Source: Bolinopsis microptera
Taxonomy: Eukaryota > Ctenophora > Tentaculata > Lobata > Bolinopsidae
Length of the DNA stretch: 60,000 nucleotides
Direction: 5' to 3'
Assembly: GCF_026151205.1 (NCBI RefSeq)
Contig: NC_087076.1
Span: forward strand, 14,371,675 to 14,431,674
Below, piece after piece: positions 49,901 through 56,788 of the stretch (position 1 is its first letter; each line of letters opens with the position of its first letter). Under the pieces are notes generated by a model. It worked only from the letters and a program-made list of their open reading frames with translations, was not told where the DNA came from and did no database searches. A program made the position numbers and the translations under genes.

Positions 49901-51010
49901 AAGCTTTGATAAACGGAAAATCATACTAAGAATATAATAAAGAGATTTTGGAAGATTTTTGAAGAGGAGCTTTTCTGCCGTCCCCTTGACCGAAATTTCA
50001 CGATTTTGACTGAAATTTTTACCAGTGACCAATCAGTGAGGTCGGTGAGAGTGGCACAAATCGCCATCAAGGTACTGGAAGCTGTTTATCCGGAGAAAAC
50101 TTTGATGAAAAGAAAAGACACTATCGAGGTACCAGGAAAGTTTGATTCCCAAGAAAACCTTCTTCTGCCGTCTCCTGAACCAAAATTTCGCGGTCCTGAC
50201 TGAATTTTTGACCTGTGACCAATCAGTGAGGTCGGTGAGAGTGACACAAGTCGCCATCAGTGATCAGTATTATGTATACATATAATGCAAGGTGGCCCAG
50301 AAGTTACTGTCCACACGTAATCCTTGAGTAAATCTTTCAGAATTATACAAACATTTCAGGGATAACACATATATGGGTCAAGCTTAGATTCGCTAAAAGT
50401 TTCGTCGATTTGTGTGTGCAGTTTGTGTGGGCAGCCAACTGGAAATAACATTAAATATCAGTGATGTTTTCAGCGTGTTACACTGTGAGGTGTAACCAGT
50501 TATATTTTGAACTTACATTAGGATCTACTTTTTTGTATAGGGTGATGTCAAACTCATACTTTCCAGAACTTGATTCGGCTGAAACAAACATGACAAGTTA
50601 GATTCAGATTTTCTTAATCACTTCTCAAATAATTGAACACCAAATAAAAGTGTAAATCGGGTAGCGTTGCATTACTTTGCGAGACTGCCAATCTCACCTT
50701 CAAAATGAACAGAAGACTCGGTTAGATCGACTTTCACTGACTCTCTCTGAAAAAGTGTTGAGCATGAAAACTTCAAATACAGTAAGGTTAATTTACCAAA
50801 AACAAAGTGTAGCAAAGTGTTTAAAAGTGTCGTTAAAAGTTTTACAAACATTTTTGACAAGATAATAGCGAAAATTGTGTTGAAAAAATCTAATGTTACA
50901 CGGTTACCGATTTAACAAAAATTAACAGTTACCTTTGGATCAACGATCTCAATTATTAGACCGATGAAGGAATCTTTCTGGTACCATTTGACTTGTGGTG
51001 GTACTGACAT
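37828..51010 (-). CDS. HACD3: HACD3-like very-long-chain 3-hydroxyacyl-CoA dehydratase with N-terminal CS domain
   Basis: This is an ER membrane enzyme removing water from 3-hydroxyacyl-CoA, the third step of very-long-chain fatty acid elongation. Twelve coding exons total 1224 bp, or 407 residues plus stop, compared with about 362 in the human protein. All 11 junctions are in phase. Residues 1 to about 115 form a p23-like CS domain (KWYQKDSF, KYEFDITLYKKVDP, EWSRLTPDKHRWLKFDVD). Residues about 115-165 are a charged linker. From about 165 the PTPLA/HACD membrane domain follows: YNSVVWLGYFY, VFLEIIHSVTGL, VVAWCAVEVVRYPYY, MWLRYNVWVPLYPIG. The active-site pair known from yeast Phs1 is present: Tyr307 (LYPIG) and Glu314 seven residues later. 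A basic tail (KKKESKKAK) ends the protein, as in ER proteins. Introns 6 and 8 each contain other genes on the same strand. Confidence 0.93.
38227..38358 (-). CDS. HACD3: HACD3-like exon 11
   Basis: It encodes SLVYQCIELVSQSGRLTVTL and PNSLNVAFDFSLFLKIYLAA. This parallels the human HACD3 segment GRFSFTLP...FSFFLQIYL, which separates HACD3/4 from other HACDs. Confidence 0.93.
38553..38659 (-). CDS. HACD3: HACD3-like exon 10 (active-site Tyr and Glu)
   Basis: It encodes YPYYIVQIYELYFPKLMWLR and YNVWVPLYPIGLIC, with the Glu completed at the next junction. The Tyr of LYP and that Glu, seven residues apart, correspond to the catalytic pair described for yeast Phs1. Confidence 0.95.
38860..38972 (-). 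CDS. HACD3: HACD3-like exon 9
   Basis: It encodes VVGRAIVLFCVVDAEPSLQT and then SLSCYLLVVAWCAVEVV. This matches the family helix ending in WSxxExxRY. The acceptor lies next to a CT-rich minisatellite of about 260 bp. Confidence 0.92.
38980..39245. repeat. GAGATGAGG/GAGATAAGG minisatellite at a splice acceptor
   Basis: Nine-bp GGGAGATGA-type units, with ATAAG and AGAG variants, run for about 260 bp. On the HACD3 sense strand this is a CTCATCTCC polypyrimidine array ending a few bases from the exon 9 acceptor at 38972. Confidence 0.92.
39275..39442. mobile_element. MITE related to the 28.9-29.3 kb copy
   Basis: The left end is GGGACCGTTCACATATTGCG, then TAATCAC and a C-rich tract. The right end reads GCTGATAACGTAATATGTGA, approximately inverse to the left but truncated before the GAACGG part. 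TACATAGCTAAGGTGTCAAA is shared with the copy at 29.0 kb. Confidence 0.65.
39443..40255. other. AT-rich intronic sequence
   Basis: This part of HACD3 intron 8 is strongly AT-rich with no open frame of interest. It should include the 3' end of the nested 281-aa gene on the minus strand. Confidence 0.4.
40256..41101 (-). CDS. Secreted 281-aa protein, nested in HACD3 intron 8
   Basis: The frame begins MFVLILLVSILSQLTITRAR, a clear signal peptide. The mature part has W/G-rich motifs (AWHLAMNLNPADGHVMGYAV, GDLAFNWAYTDNGHRIVMTG, DNTHGLGNDFHCNPLTG, YGNYAIYVSED). It contains only three cysteines and no second membrane helix. It faintly recalls fibrinogen-like extracellular proteins of marine invertebrates, but I cannot name a family. 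The ATG lies eight bases after an acceptor-like TATAATTTCAG, so a 5' untranslated exon upstream is possible. It is on the same strand as its host gene and appears intronless. Confidence 0.75.
   Translation of the reverse strand: MFVLILLVSILSQLTITRARSLERIERVETKAWHLAMNLNPADGHVMGYAVGWAQDIFIGTYTEALTKDYLNRVIWNHPVSYIAIVRHQGGEVDAVKVFRFTQSGRSLLSRFQDMNPGRDVVTEGGPLQESVSKNAQNMGDDPIFSVGGDLAFNWAYTDNGHRIVMTGGFLSPTGVNDDNTHGLGNDFHCNPLTGVSLSDRWPHEISNIQNCPNTLWSTSCKVQLQGSDAGTQIGSNLMSGPVYGNYAIYVSEDATSFRDPDRSWNLKWKLKTNSHSLAKN
41102..43099. other. Intronic/intergenic spacer between nested genes
   Basis: I recognise no gene. Two CACGTG words at 42141 and 42179, 38 bp apart, lie about 1.1 kb upstream of the 281-aa gene. 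A TCGTAT/CTCGA-rich patch lies at 41440-41585. The rest is AT-rich. Confidence 0.4.
43100..43765 (-). CDS. Transmembrane and cytoplasmic part of the D8C protein (3' frame)
   Basis: The frame opens without an ATG. It encodes LNSAVLVVLVIALTLFVVHK, a single membrane helix, followed by about 185 residues of hydrophilic tail with acidic stretches and a KKRRKKKKK cluster, ending SLIVPV. It makes sense only as the continuation of the upstream ectodomain. A one-base change within CTGACCCCCAAAAAG would fuse the frames and extend the NPDPEP pattern. A sequencing error, a true break or a programmed shift are all possible. Confidence 0.7.
   Translation of the reverse strand: MLSIGLNSAVLVVLVIALTLFVVHKFCIGKGARRIEPQTPPSALNEDLEAVPEAAPEKSDSANKESETGGGLKRGPGLDPPTPQSKGTPAQGPVRQQVQHVPAAEIEEDTEHCDNDITGKDKFSAVEGGSFKVHKDPRGEKGGPRSRKGRVLTVHHDELEPQSEVSVAGDDVLSGAILQKQVADGATRDVVRKKRRKKKKVGPSNLEGNSSSDKASLIVPV
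43750..44481 (-). CDS. D8C-domain ectodomain part of a membrane protein (5' frame)
   Basis: The frame starts MLLSLLLLPLSMSYQ, a signal peptide. A Cys-rich region follows with the D8C pattern of uromodulin/GP2-type proteins: DPCRRGDYKVY, AAWNRASKSIC, WYKF, CPPQGHC, VCWSNNGDF, ITECSDGGLLYKFPASLNNK and a closing Cys. Several N-x-S/T sites suggest glycosylation. It ends in NPDPEPNPDPEPN repeats and, in this frame, stops eight codons past a C5A5 run. The membrane helix sits in the -1 frame (43100-43765). An ATG at 44481 is better than the frame's earlier non-ATG opening. Nested in HACD3 intron 8. Confidence 0.78.
44503..45334. other. AT-rich upstream region of the D8C gene
   Basis: No exon is found. 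The stretch has a (TA)n run near 44913-44926 and TACTAATTAGTACTAAT repeats at 44850-44885. It is intronic to HACD3 and presumably contains the nested gene's promoter. Confidence 0.4.
45335..45462 (-). CDS. HACD3: HACD3-like exon 8
   Basis: It encodes LRSCQQTVFLEIIHSVTGLT then KTSTFATFAQ, matching the LE(I/T)xHxxxGLxxTSxxxTxxQ motif of the family. Donor CAG|GTCAGT is phase 0. Confidence 0.93.
45696..45806 (-). CDS. HACD3: HACD3-like exon 7 (first enzyme membrane helix)
   Basis: It encodes YDMLKNSYLTIYNSVVWLGY followed by a hydrophobic helix and IEGTG. This matches the family's K-x-YLxxYNxxMxxGW segment. A CTGGTAACACA minisatellite lies just upstream of its acceptor. Confidence 0.9.
45820..45915. 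repeat. CTGGTAACACA minisatellite
   Basis: Nine copies of an 11-bp unit, CTGGTAACA(C/T/A)A, stand head to tail. The array begins 15-20 bp upstream of the HACD3 exon 7 acceptor on the sense strand. Confidence 0.93.
46382..47572 (-). CDS. Two-pass membrane protein with basic repeats, nested in HACD3 intron 6
   Basis: I choose the ATG at 47572 (AAAATGTCG context), giving 396 residues; the frame is open 52 codons further up. The N-terminal two-thirds is basic and Ser-rich with three similar blocks of about 20 residues: SSFKKSFNKARAMTLRK, SSFKKKSLNRVMSLKQ and SSVKKGGFNRVLSMNRK. An acidic run (DSDEEEEEEV) follows. Two hydrophobic helices come next (ILMLLTAVFSIIFVSVWHAF and VMLGVALSILLTVVSLVKI), then a short tail. 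I do not recognise a family. The protein probably anchors a cytosolic basic region to a membrane. It is uninterrupted by introns and lies on the same strand as the host. Confidence 0.78.
   Translation of the reverse strand: MSISRVHGPIILKIGRDSQQALALGPRVICLRSSMFPRDKRVQSVRDRTLTNLQIGASIKRKLYELEAETRSPECGTSSSSQVPLPPSPLIHSPLPPSPLARVQAGRVAGSVRRVTIREPALNRSKTAKDAGYRGMFKNRSSFKKSFNKARAMTLRKPAGGTSSFKKKSLNRVMSLKQGELNRGSSVKKGGFNRVLSMNRKQLQELTGEAVGESDNEDQYTVIIQRNDQSDVWSMLGADEARLSSMRKFRFSSIRRWPDSDEEEEEEVSPVSQAVWDGYLSREEQYELRKKIFHKGEYMILNYALILMLLTAVFSIIFVSVWHAFQDNDVGMYVMLGVALSILLTVVSLVKIRLRLARRAPGGYKFRRDEKSTVIDNVGCEPDVEKCTELEKISDV
47573..48442. other. Intronic upstream flank of the nested two-pass gene
   Basis: It contains a poly-C run near 47911-47930 followed by T7, and otherwise AT-rich sequence. 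Short open frames here carry no recognisable domain. Confidence 0.4.
48443..48503 (-). CDS. HACD3: HACD3-like exon 6 (linker)
   Basis: Twenty codons plus one base encode MSSMLNSDDITRDLEEAEKE, a charged coil linking the CS and enzyme domains. Donor GAGA|GTAGGT is weak, but the phase matches exon 7 exactly. Reading through would stop after 13 further codons, giving a CS-domain-only protein. Confidence 0.75.
48639..48814 (-). CDS. HACD3: HACD3-like exon 5 (end of CS domain, charged linker)
   Basis: It encodes EWSRLTPDKHRWLKFDVDSV, the W-x-RL...WLKxDFD signature shared by p23 and HACD3, and then an acidic/basic linker (LTDEETIAARKLEDAKRKLE). The donor CAT|GTACGT is preferred because it keeps phase with exon 6. 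Confidence 0.9.
49103..49160 (-). CDS. HACD3: HACD3-like exon 4 (CS domain)
   Basis: It encodes RFDTKIKDRRIKVVIAKAE, a basic strand typical of the CS fold. Acceptor CTTGCAG, donor GAAG|GTTTGA. In-phase on both sides. Confidence 0.85.
49170..50262. repeat. About 380-bp direct repeats in HACD3 intron 3
   Basis: The block GTGACCAATCAGTGAGGTCG, then GTGAGAGTGACACAAGTCGC, recurs at about 49265, 49642, 50022 and 50216. A companion block, CATCGTACAGGGTCACAGAA, recurs at 49448 and 49828. The unit is about 380 bp with a shortened last copy. No frame stays open through the array. Confidence 0.85.
50288..50450. mobile_element. Solo end of a mariner-like element
   Basis: The stretch from AAGGTGGCCCAGAAGTTACT to GCTAAAAGTTTCGTCG matches, with changes, the terminal inverted repeat of the mariner element at 52.4 kb (GGGTGGCCCATAAGTGACTA...CTAAAAGTTTCGTAAG). 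No opposite end is seen nearby. Confidence 0.7.
50517..50578 (-). CDS. HACD3: HACD3-like exon 3 (CS domain)
   Basis: It encodes ESSSGKYEFDITLYKKVDPN, matching the YEFHLEF...VKPE strand of HACD3. Donor AAT|GTAAGT is phase 0. Confidence 0.9.
50698..50746 (-). CDS. HACD3: HACD3-like exon 2 (CS domain)
   Basis: The exon encodes ESVKVDLTESSVHFE, a CS-domain strand equivalent to the family's 'ITENVLHFKA'. It is 49 bp with acceptor TTTTTCAG and donor GTGAGA. Confidence 0.85.
50933..51010 (-). CDS. HACD3: HACD3-like exon 1 (start)
   Basis: The ATG in TCCAATGTCAG opens a 26-codon exon beginning MSVPPQVKWYQKDSFIG, the first strand of a CS domain. The donor AAG|GTAACT is phase 0. Confidence 0.85.
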
Positions 51011-51333
51011 TGGAATCTAAGAGATTACATACATCATGATTAATTATTAATGATAGAAATATCAAATGAGGATCCTAATACCCCTCAATATCCTTTGCAA
51101 GGATCTGTCATATTTACAATTTATCAGCTGAAAACAATATAGAGAATAGAGATCTTAAAAGTATCTCATTCTTCATGCCATCTCACTCCCAATTTCTACA
51201 ACCCTAATATATTACCCCTAATATTTTCGGCCTCTCATTCTCTCTGGCCCCTCAGCTCTGAAGCTTCTTACACGTGCATGACTATTCTCTCAGGGCTGTC
51301 ACTTTTTTCGTGCTCTGACTCAATTTCTCTAAA

Positions 51334-51362
51334 GCGCCCCCTATTGGCGGCCCCTCCCCTTT
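51334..51362 (-). promoter_or_regulatory. Possible HACD3 core promoter (CCAAT and GC box)
   Basis: On the minus strand GGGGAGGGGCCGCC is followed by CCAATAGGGGG, about 330 bp upstream of the HACD3 start codon. The combination is common in housekeeping promoters. Its location in the gap between the gene and the retroelement fits, but no start site is proven. Confidence 0.3.
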
Positions 51363-52423
51363 AAGCAACCCTACCTAAAATTATACAAATTAGGTGATTT
51401 TCCTGGTCTTATTGGTTGATCAAACTCACAAGGTCTTTAGTTACTGCAACTGAGTAAGCATATTCACGGGATGTTATCCTGACAGGATTGATGATGCCTA
51501 GCCTGCCACACCGAACAAGAAGTTCGGGGATATCTCTCTCGTGCTGGTTGACTGGACGACCAAGGAAGGCTAGAATGAGCACATGCATGATCTTGCTCTC
51601 CAGTGAGGCAAAGTACTCTGCATTATCAGGTATTGTTCTCATGAAGAACCTCCATCGGTGGCATAATCCTTTGGTGAAGGCTGAATAAGCCAGCTGTGGT
51701 TCTTTAGATGCAATATCAGCAAGTTGCTCAATATCTGTTATCCATTTCTCAACTTTTTCTTTGATGAAATCTTCCCTAAATTTCTTTAAGCCTACCACAG
51801 AACCAAGGTGACGTTCTCCAGATGTCGTGATCTTAACTCCAAGATGCCAAAATAGAGTCTCTGCTTCAGTTTCGTCTTCGGGATTCTTGACAATTAGAAT
51901 GGTCTTTTTAGCGTTGGGGTAGTACCCATATCCCGGACCGATGTCACAAAGTCTATTCCACCACTGAAGAAGTTAGATGAAGCTTCCACATGCAGAGCTG
52001 TCATCAGCGTCCCACACCATGGTTGCTTCTGCATAAGCACTGAGATCATCTATTATAGGTCTAGTGGCTATGGAGTAAAATTGCATTGCTGCAACATCTC
52101 CTTGAGTAAAACAAAATTTTAGTAAAACAACATTTTATTTTATACCCACAATCAATTCATATTTAGTTCAAATATCTAAAGTCAAAATAACCATTTCACA
52201 GAAGTGGTTTTATTATAGTAAAATAATTTGTGATATGTGTGATAAATTAATAAATTAATTTACACTCAGAAATGTACAAAAATAGACAATTTTTACTTTG
52301 CAACAATGGTTCAACGCGCGGCTGATCGAAAAAGTTTGGTTTTACATTTACTAACTACAGTGTACAGCGTACGCGTACATGAAAAGATAACTTAGAACTG
52401 AATTGTTTAATACTTAATACATA

Positions 52424-53717
52424 CAGGGTGGCCCATAAGTGACTACCCACACGCAACCTCTTAATAACTCACGTAATTCGTCTCCAAATTGCACCAAAAT
52501 TTCAGAGATTATAGATATGGGTCAAACTTAGATTTCCTAAAAGTTTCGTAAGCCACGCCCAATTACAGTGGGCGTGGCGTGACACTCCCTCTTTTTCACT
52601 ATTGTCTAAATAAAATGAGAACGCTTTAAGCTACGAACTCCAAATTTTTTGCACACATTTGGCTTGATAATTGAAAACCTTTCCCAAAGTTTCAAGTTCA
52701 TTGGTTAAAATATGGCTAAGTTATGACCATTTCAAAACTCATCGGATACGTGATCCGAGCACTCAGTCAGTGATCTCGTCACTTGGTTAATGGCCTGTTC
52801 GGCTCACATGCACCGCTTGATTGGTTGCAGCCTGCTTATGGGCCGGCCTATACAGCTGACTGCACCTAAAACGCTATCACACGAATTTATGGTGGTGTCA
52901 CCATTTCAGGGCTTGTTAGCCCTGCTAGTCACAGGTTCCTTACAATCAATAAAAAGGAATGAACCATCCATTGAATCATCGAACCGGGCCTACCGAATCA
53001 CAAAGAAACACAAACTTTTGGACCGTGATTTCCAATCGAGGATAGATTTCGCCAACACATTCCTGTCCAAGCAGAATGTGGATCCCTACTTTGAGGACGA
53101 AATCTGGTACAGCGACAAGGCCATATAAACGGATATGTCAACTCCCAGAATGCAATTCACTGGGGCTCTACTAGACCGGATGAAGTGGTGGAGAGAACGG
53201 CTTTTCCTGAAAAGTCACGATCTGGTTTTTATCCTAAAATTTTGTGTTTCCCTTTCTAGCAAAGTCATCATCGGTATCCAATCAAAGCCTAATGAACCTC
53301 ATTAATACACGCTAACGCCTTACTCTTGATCAGATTGGGTGACGAGATCACTAATTGAGTGCAAATATCACTGACTGAGTGCTCGGATCACATATCCGAT
53401 GGATTTTAAAATGGTCATAACACAGCCATATTTTAACCAATGAACTTGAAACTTTTGGAAAAGTTTTCAATTATCAAGCCAAATGTGTGCAAAAAATTTT
53501 GAGTTCTTAGCTTAAAGCGTTCTCATTTTATGAAGACAATAGTGAAAAAGAGGGAGTGTCACGCCACGCCCACTGTAATTGGGTGTGGCTTACGAAACTT
53601 TCAGGAAATCTAAGTTTGACCCATATCTATAATCTCTGAAATTTTGGTGCAATTTGGAGACGAATTACGTGAGTTATTAAGAGGTTGCGTGTGGGTAGTC
53701 ACTTATGGGCCACCCTG
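52424..53717. mobile_element. Decayed mariner-type element with about 350-bp inverted repeats
   Basis: CAGGGTGGCCCATAAGTGAC opens the element and its inverse closes it. The arms stay complementary for roughly 350 bp, including a CGGATACGTGATCCGAGCAC segment. Between them plus-strand traces of a DD34D transposase remain: DEIWYSDKA, then in another frame GYVNSQNAIHWGSTRPDEVV. The transposase has lost most of its length, so the copy is dead. It sits inside the reverse transcriptase remnant. TA flanks the left end; the right flank is TG. Confidence 0.82.
53000..53230 (+). pseudogene. Mariner transposase fragment
   Basis: The frame from RDFQSRIDFANTFLSKQNVD to EIWYSDKA shows the region around the second catalytic Asp. 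A stop and frame change follow, after which NGYVNSQNAIHWGSTRP and FPEKS continue the family pattern. Too short and broken to be active. Confidence 0.75.
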
Positions 53718-54870
53718 TGACCCATAAGTCAGACGTTGTTCAATGAATTAACCACGAAAATGTTCAAATTGTGTAGGAGGGTAAAGGACACAATTGCTAG
53801 TAATGCTTCTTAGTGCCCGTAAAGAGTGTTTCCTTCTTCACCCCAGATGAACTCCCCTGACTTTGACCCCGAAATGAAGAGCTTTGTCCTTGCTTGATAG
53901 GTTTTTTGAGGAATTTTTGAAACACAGGGCAGGTTGTTGCAACAGTATCAAGGGCCTGCTCTCGATGTAAACTGTTGAATGCGTTTGATGCATCAACTAG
54001 GAGGAGGCCTTGGCAAAGTTCTCAGCCATTGAGTGAACTGCAGCCTCTATGCCTGACTCAATGCCGATACAGGTTTGAAGAGACCCACTTGCTTCCTTAA
54101 TGTGTTCTTTGATGGTTCTTGTTACAGTTTTTGTCATGATTCATCGCAAAACTTCACCAATGCCGATAGGTCTGACTCCGATCCTAGTCGCTTGTCTAAA
54201 AATCAATTTACTTGCAACAAGGTCACTGAGCATGGAAGGATCAATAGTTTCTGTGCATAATATTTTTATGACATCGGTAATGGCTTGAGCTAGAATATCG
54301 TTGCATTTTCCATAGCTCTTTGAGCATAAGATATGTTTCCAACTATCAGGATCAATGAGGGTGGGGCCTCCTGAACCATGGGTGTTCTTGGCCGCAGCTT
54401 TTATAGCTTCACCGTCGATTTCTTCAAACAATATACAGGTTGGATATCGATTGTTGAAAGTTTCTCTGGCCCCTCACGTTTTGTTGCAGAGGGGTGCTTC
54501 TCCTGCAGCTGTCTGATTGTGTCTATTAGTCGTGTGGCTTCCTTTAATTTACCGTGAAGCATTCTCCGGCAGAAAGCCTTCTTTTCATTGAACTCTAAAG
54601 TGATGTTTATCTTCTGAAGGCGGCTCTGTATCACTTAACACTCAATTAAGAGTCCCTCTATGTCTCTGATATCCCATTTCTGAAGGCTGGCGATCAGATA
54701 TTTGTTGTGAACTCACGAGCTTTAGATCTTGCAGATGGTTTCTGACGGATCAAGGGAATAAATATCTGAACAAGGGAAAGTGAAACCTTCTCCCACACAG
54801 AATCAGGGGTGAACATAAAGAACAGTCTGGTTAGCTCAAGGATGAAGTTTTTGCCAGCCTTACCAAATTC

Positions 54871-56180
54871 TTATCCCAGGTTATTATCTCTGCATACACT
54901 CTGTTGACCATTTCAGTAATGGCTTCCTCGCACTACAAAGGCCATAATCTTTCGCCAGCTCTCCAATATCCAACTTTAAGCTGCATTTTATATCCTTGAA
55001 CTACACAATATAAACTAAAGAATGTTTTAGTGTAGACTTTTTGTCACAACAAGACTGCAACCTATAATAACAACTATAAACAGAACCCCTAACGTCTGCT
55101 TACAATTTTTCTTCTAGTCCTAATCTGAGCCTTGTCTCTATAAACTTAACTGAACTAGCGTTTCGGTGTGTGCAAAAGCTTCCAGGCACGCGCATTCCTT
55201 GCCCCGTTAGTTACCTGTCCTTCCAAAACCAAACTAGCAGTCAAGGACAAAAAGTCATACACCAAATGGGCATTATATTTTATGAATTGTTTTACATCTT
55301 TTTATTCTGTAAAAATGTGCTAAAATTAAATTTCTTGTTTCATTGAAAATTTCTTGTTTCATTGACTACCACTTTCCATCCCATCATTGACCAAAACCCA
55401 TAATTGGGTAGAGTGGACCGCTGCCAGTGTCTCTCTTTCCAAAACAAATCGATCTAGCAACTGAGCAGAGCTCAAGGGAAGATATGTTTATAAGTGTGTG
55501 TGTTGAAATTGTAGAAAGTGAGGGGCTAAATCTTAAGCGAAATATTAATCTTTCGAAAAGAGAAGGATTTATTATAGCATATAATTTTGCTAATTTTGCT
55601 ACTATTATGATAAAGGATGTAATACCAAGTATATTGAAGTGTAGTAGGTACCGTATAGTGTTATTGGACAAGGGAGTGAGATTTTCTACTTGAGCTGTTT
55701 AGTTCACAGGAAAGCAGATATGGACTGCTTTAAACTTTTAAAACTTTTATTTTGGATAAAGTTTGTTTCAGTAACCATTGAGAACCAGTGGCCTTTTGTA
55801 ACTGCATCTTCAACCTCATTTTCATTTTGAAACGTCAGTCGTCAAGAGACTGGTAAAGTCAAATATTTTGTTAAATAAACATTTTTATTAATTTTTTGAA
55901 GGGTAGAAATTTTTTAGATCTTAATTTTATATGAAACTATTAATGTTTTTAATAGCTTGTTAGCAGGGTAAAATTTGTTAGGTGTGTTTCTATAAATTTC
56001 TCTGTTGGAAATTAAATCACGAATGAGCAAAATTCTCGCCTTTCGTATGTGCAAACTTTGAGCGGAATATGCTTGCTACACTTTGTAAGCCTCTCTCGTA
56101 CCGCTCCAGCCCTCTAAATCGCTTGTCCAAATTTTTTTTGAATTCTTGTGAAAAGGCCCTGAGGGCAGGGTATACAAATA
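54871..56180. other. Mostly AT-rich, no defended gene
   Basis: A plus-strand frame at 55427-55693 (88 codons, starting MSLFPKQIDLATEQSSREDM) has a fairly protein-like composition. It lacks a recognised domain, so I leave it unassigned. The remainder shows no coding or repeat structure that I can name. Confidence 0.4.
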
Positions 56181-56186
56181 TTTTGA

Positions 56187-56235
56187 ATCGGTGTATTTTT
56201 GGACGCTGATTCTGAATCACCCCTTCACCTAGCCA
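56187..56235. repeat. Dispersed repeat copy (GGACGCTGATTC...)
   Basis: GTGTATTTTTGGACGCTGAT, then TCTGAATCACCCC, matches 27284-27318 with three or four changes. ACCTAGCCATGAG next to it is the inverse of a word found near 28090 and 28450. So pieces of the 26.6-29.2 kb repeat family also occur here. Confidence 0.7.
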
Positions 56236-56249
56236 TGAGTAGCCTGATA

Positions 56250-56730
56250 TAGTTAAGAATAGGTAGGGTGGGAATCCCTGCCACGTTTTTGGTCAGTTTC
56301 GCCGGGGCTCATGTCTTTCCTCGAGGGAGCATTAGTGTCTACAGAAAAACTGACAAATCCTAGCGAAGTCCAATCCGAACCACATCTTCCATCAGAGGTG
56401 GTGCTGGGTCAGCTGGTTACTGAACGGATTGGCCTGGAGAAAGGCATAGTCCTGTTATTCTCAAGCTAACCACCGAGGTAGGGGATTGGATGCCATCCGT
56501 CACACCTGGTTCTTGGACTTGTCGCCCTCAGACCCACAGAGGTGGGGTGCACTGTTGGAGGCCTGTCACCCAGGTTGTCGGTGGTATCTCTTCCTCTGCC
56601 TCCCCTTTGGACTTGCACTGTTGCTGGTGAGTCAGCTGGCAACAGTGTATCATACTATCATATTCATTTTTTTTCTTCTCCACATTTCTTACACCTCACC
56701 CCAACCGCAGGGTAAAGGTACATTCAACTA
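56250..56730. repeat. GC-richer segment, probably retroelement 3' fragment
   Basis: This block differs in composition from its AT-rich surroundings and has only short frames, such as 56486-56731 on the plus strand (HTWFLDLSPSDPQRWGALLE). It may be the tail of a LINE-like element. I cannot show this from a motif. Confidence 0.3.
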
Positions 56731-56788
56731 GTACACTAGTTGCAGCCCTTATCATAGGTACTAATCCAACGTTCTCTCGAGATCTTAA

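Larger units (their letters stand above)
51400..54870 (-). pseudogene. Broken retroelement reverse transcriptase
   Basis: Successive minus-strand fragments give the parts of one polymerase. First come KNFILELTRLF and KPSARSKAREF near 54.7-54.85 kb. HGKLKEATRLIDTIRQLQEK follows near 54.5 kb. GSGGPTLIDPDSWKHILCSK and GVRPIGIGEVLR lie at 54.14-54.43 kb. Next is the palm motif region TQGDVAAMQFYSIATRPIID with ADDSSACG near 52.0-52.1 kb. Last are GPGYGYYPNAKKTILIVKNP and the C-terminal region 51409-51798. The order matches a family of reverse transcriptases common in sponges, cnidarians and other invertebrates. Stops, frameshifts and an inserted mariner element inactivate it. Confidence 0.8.
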
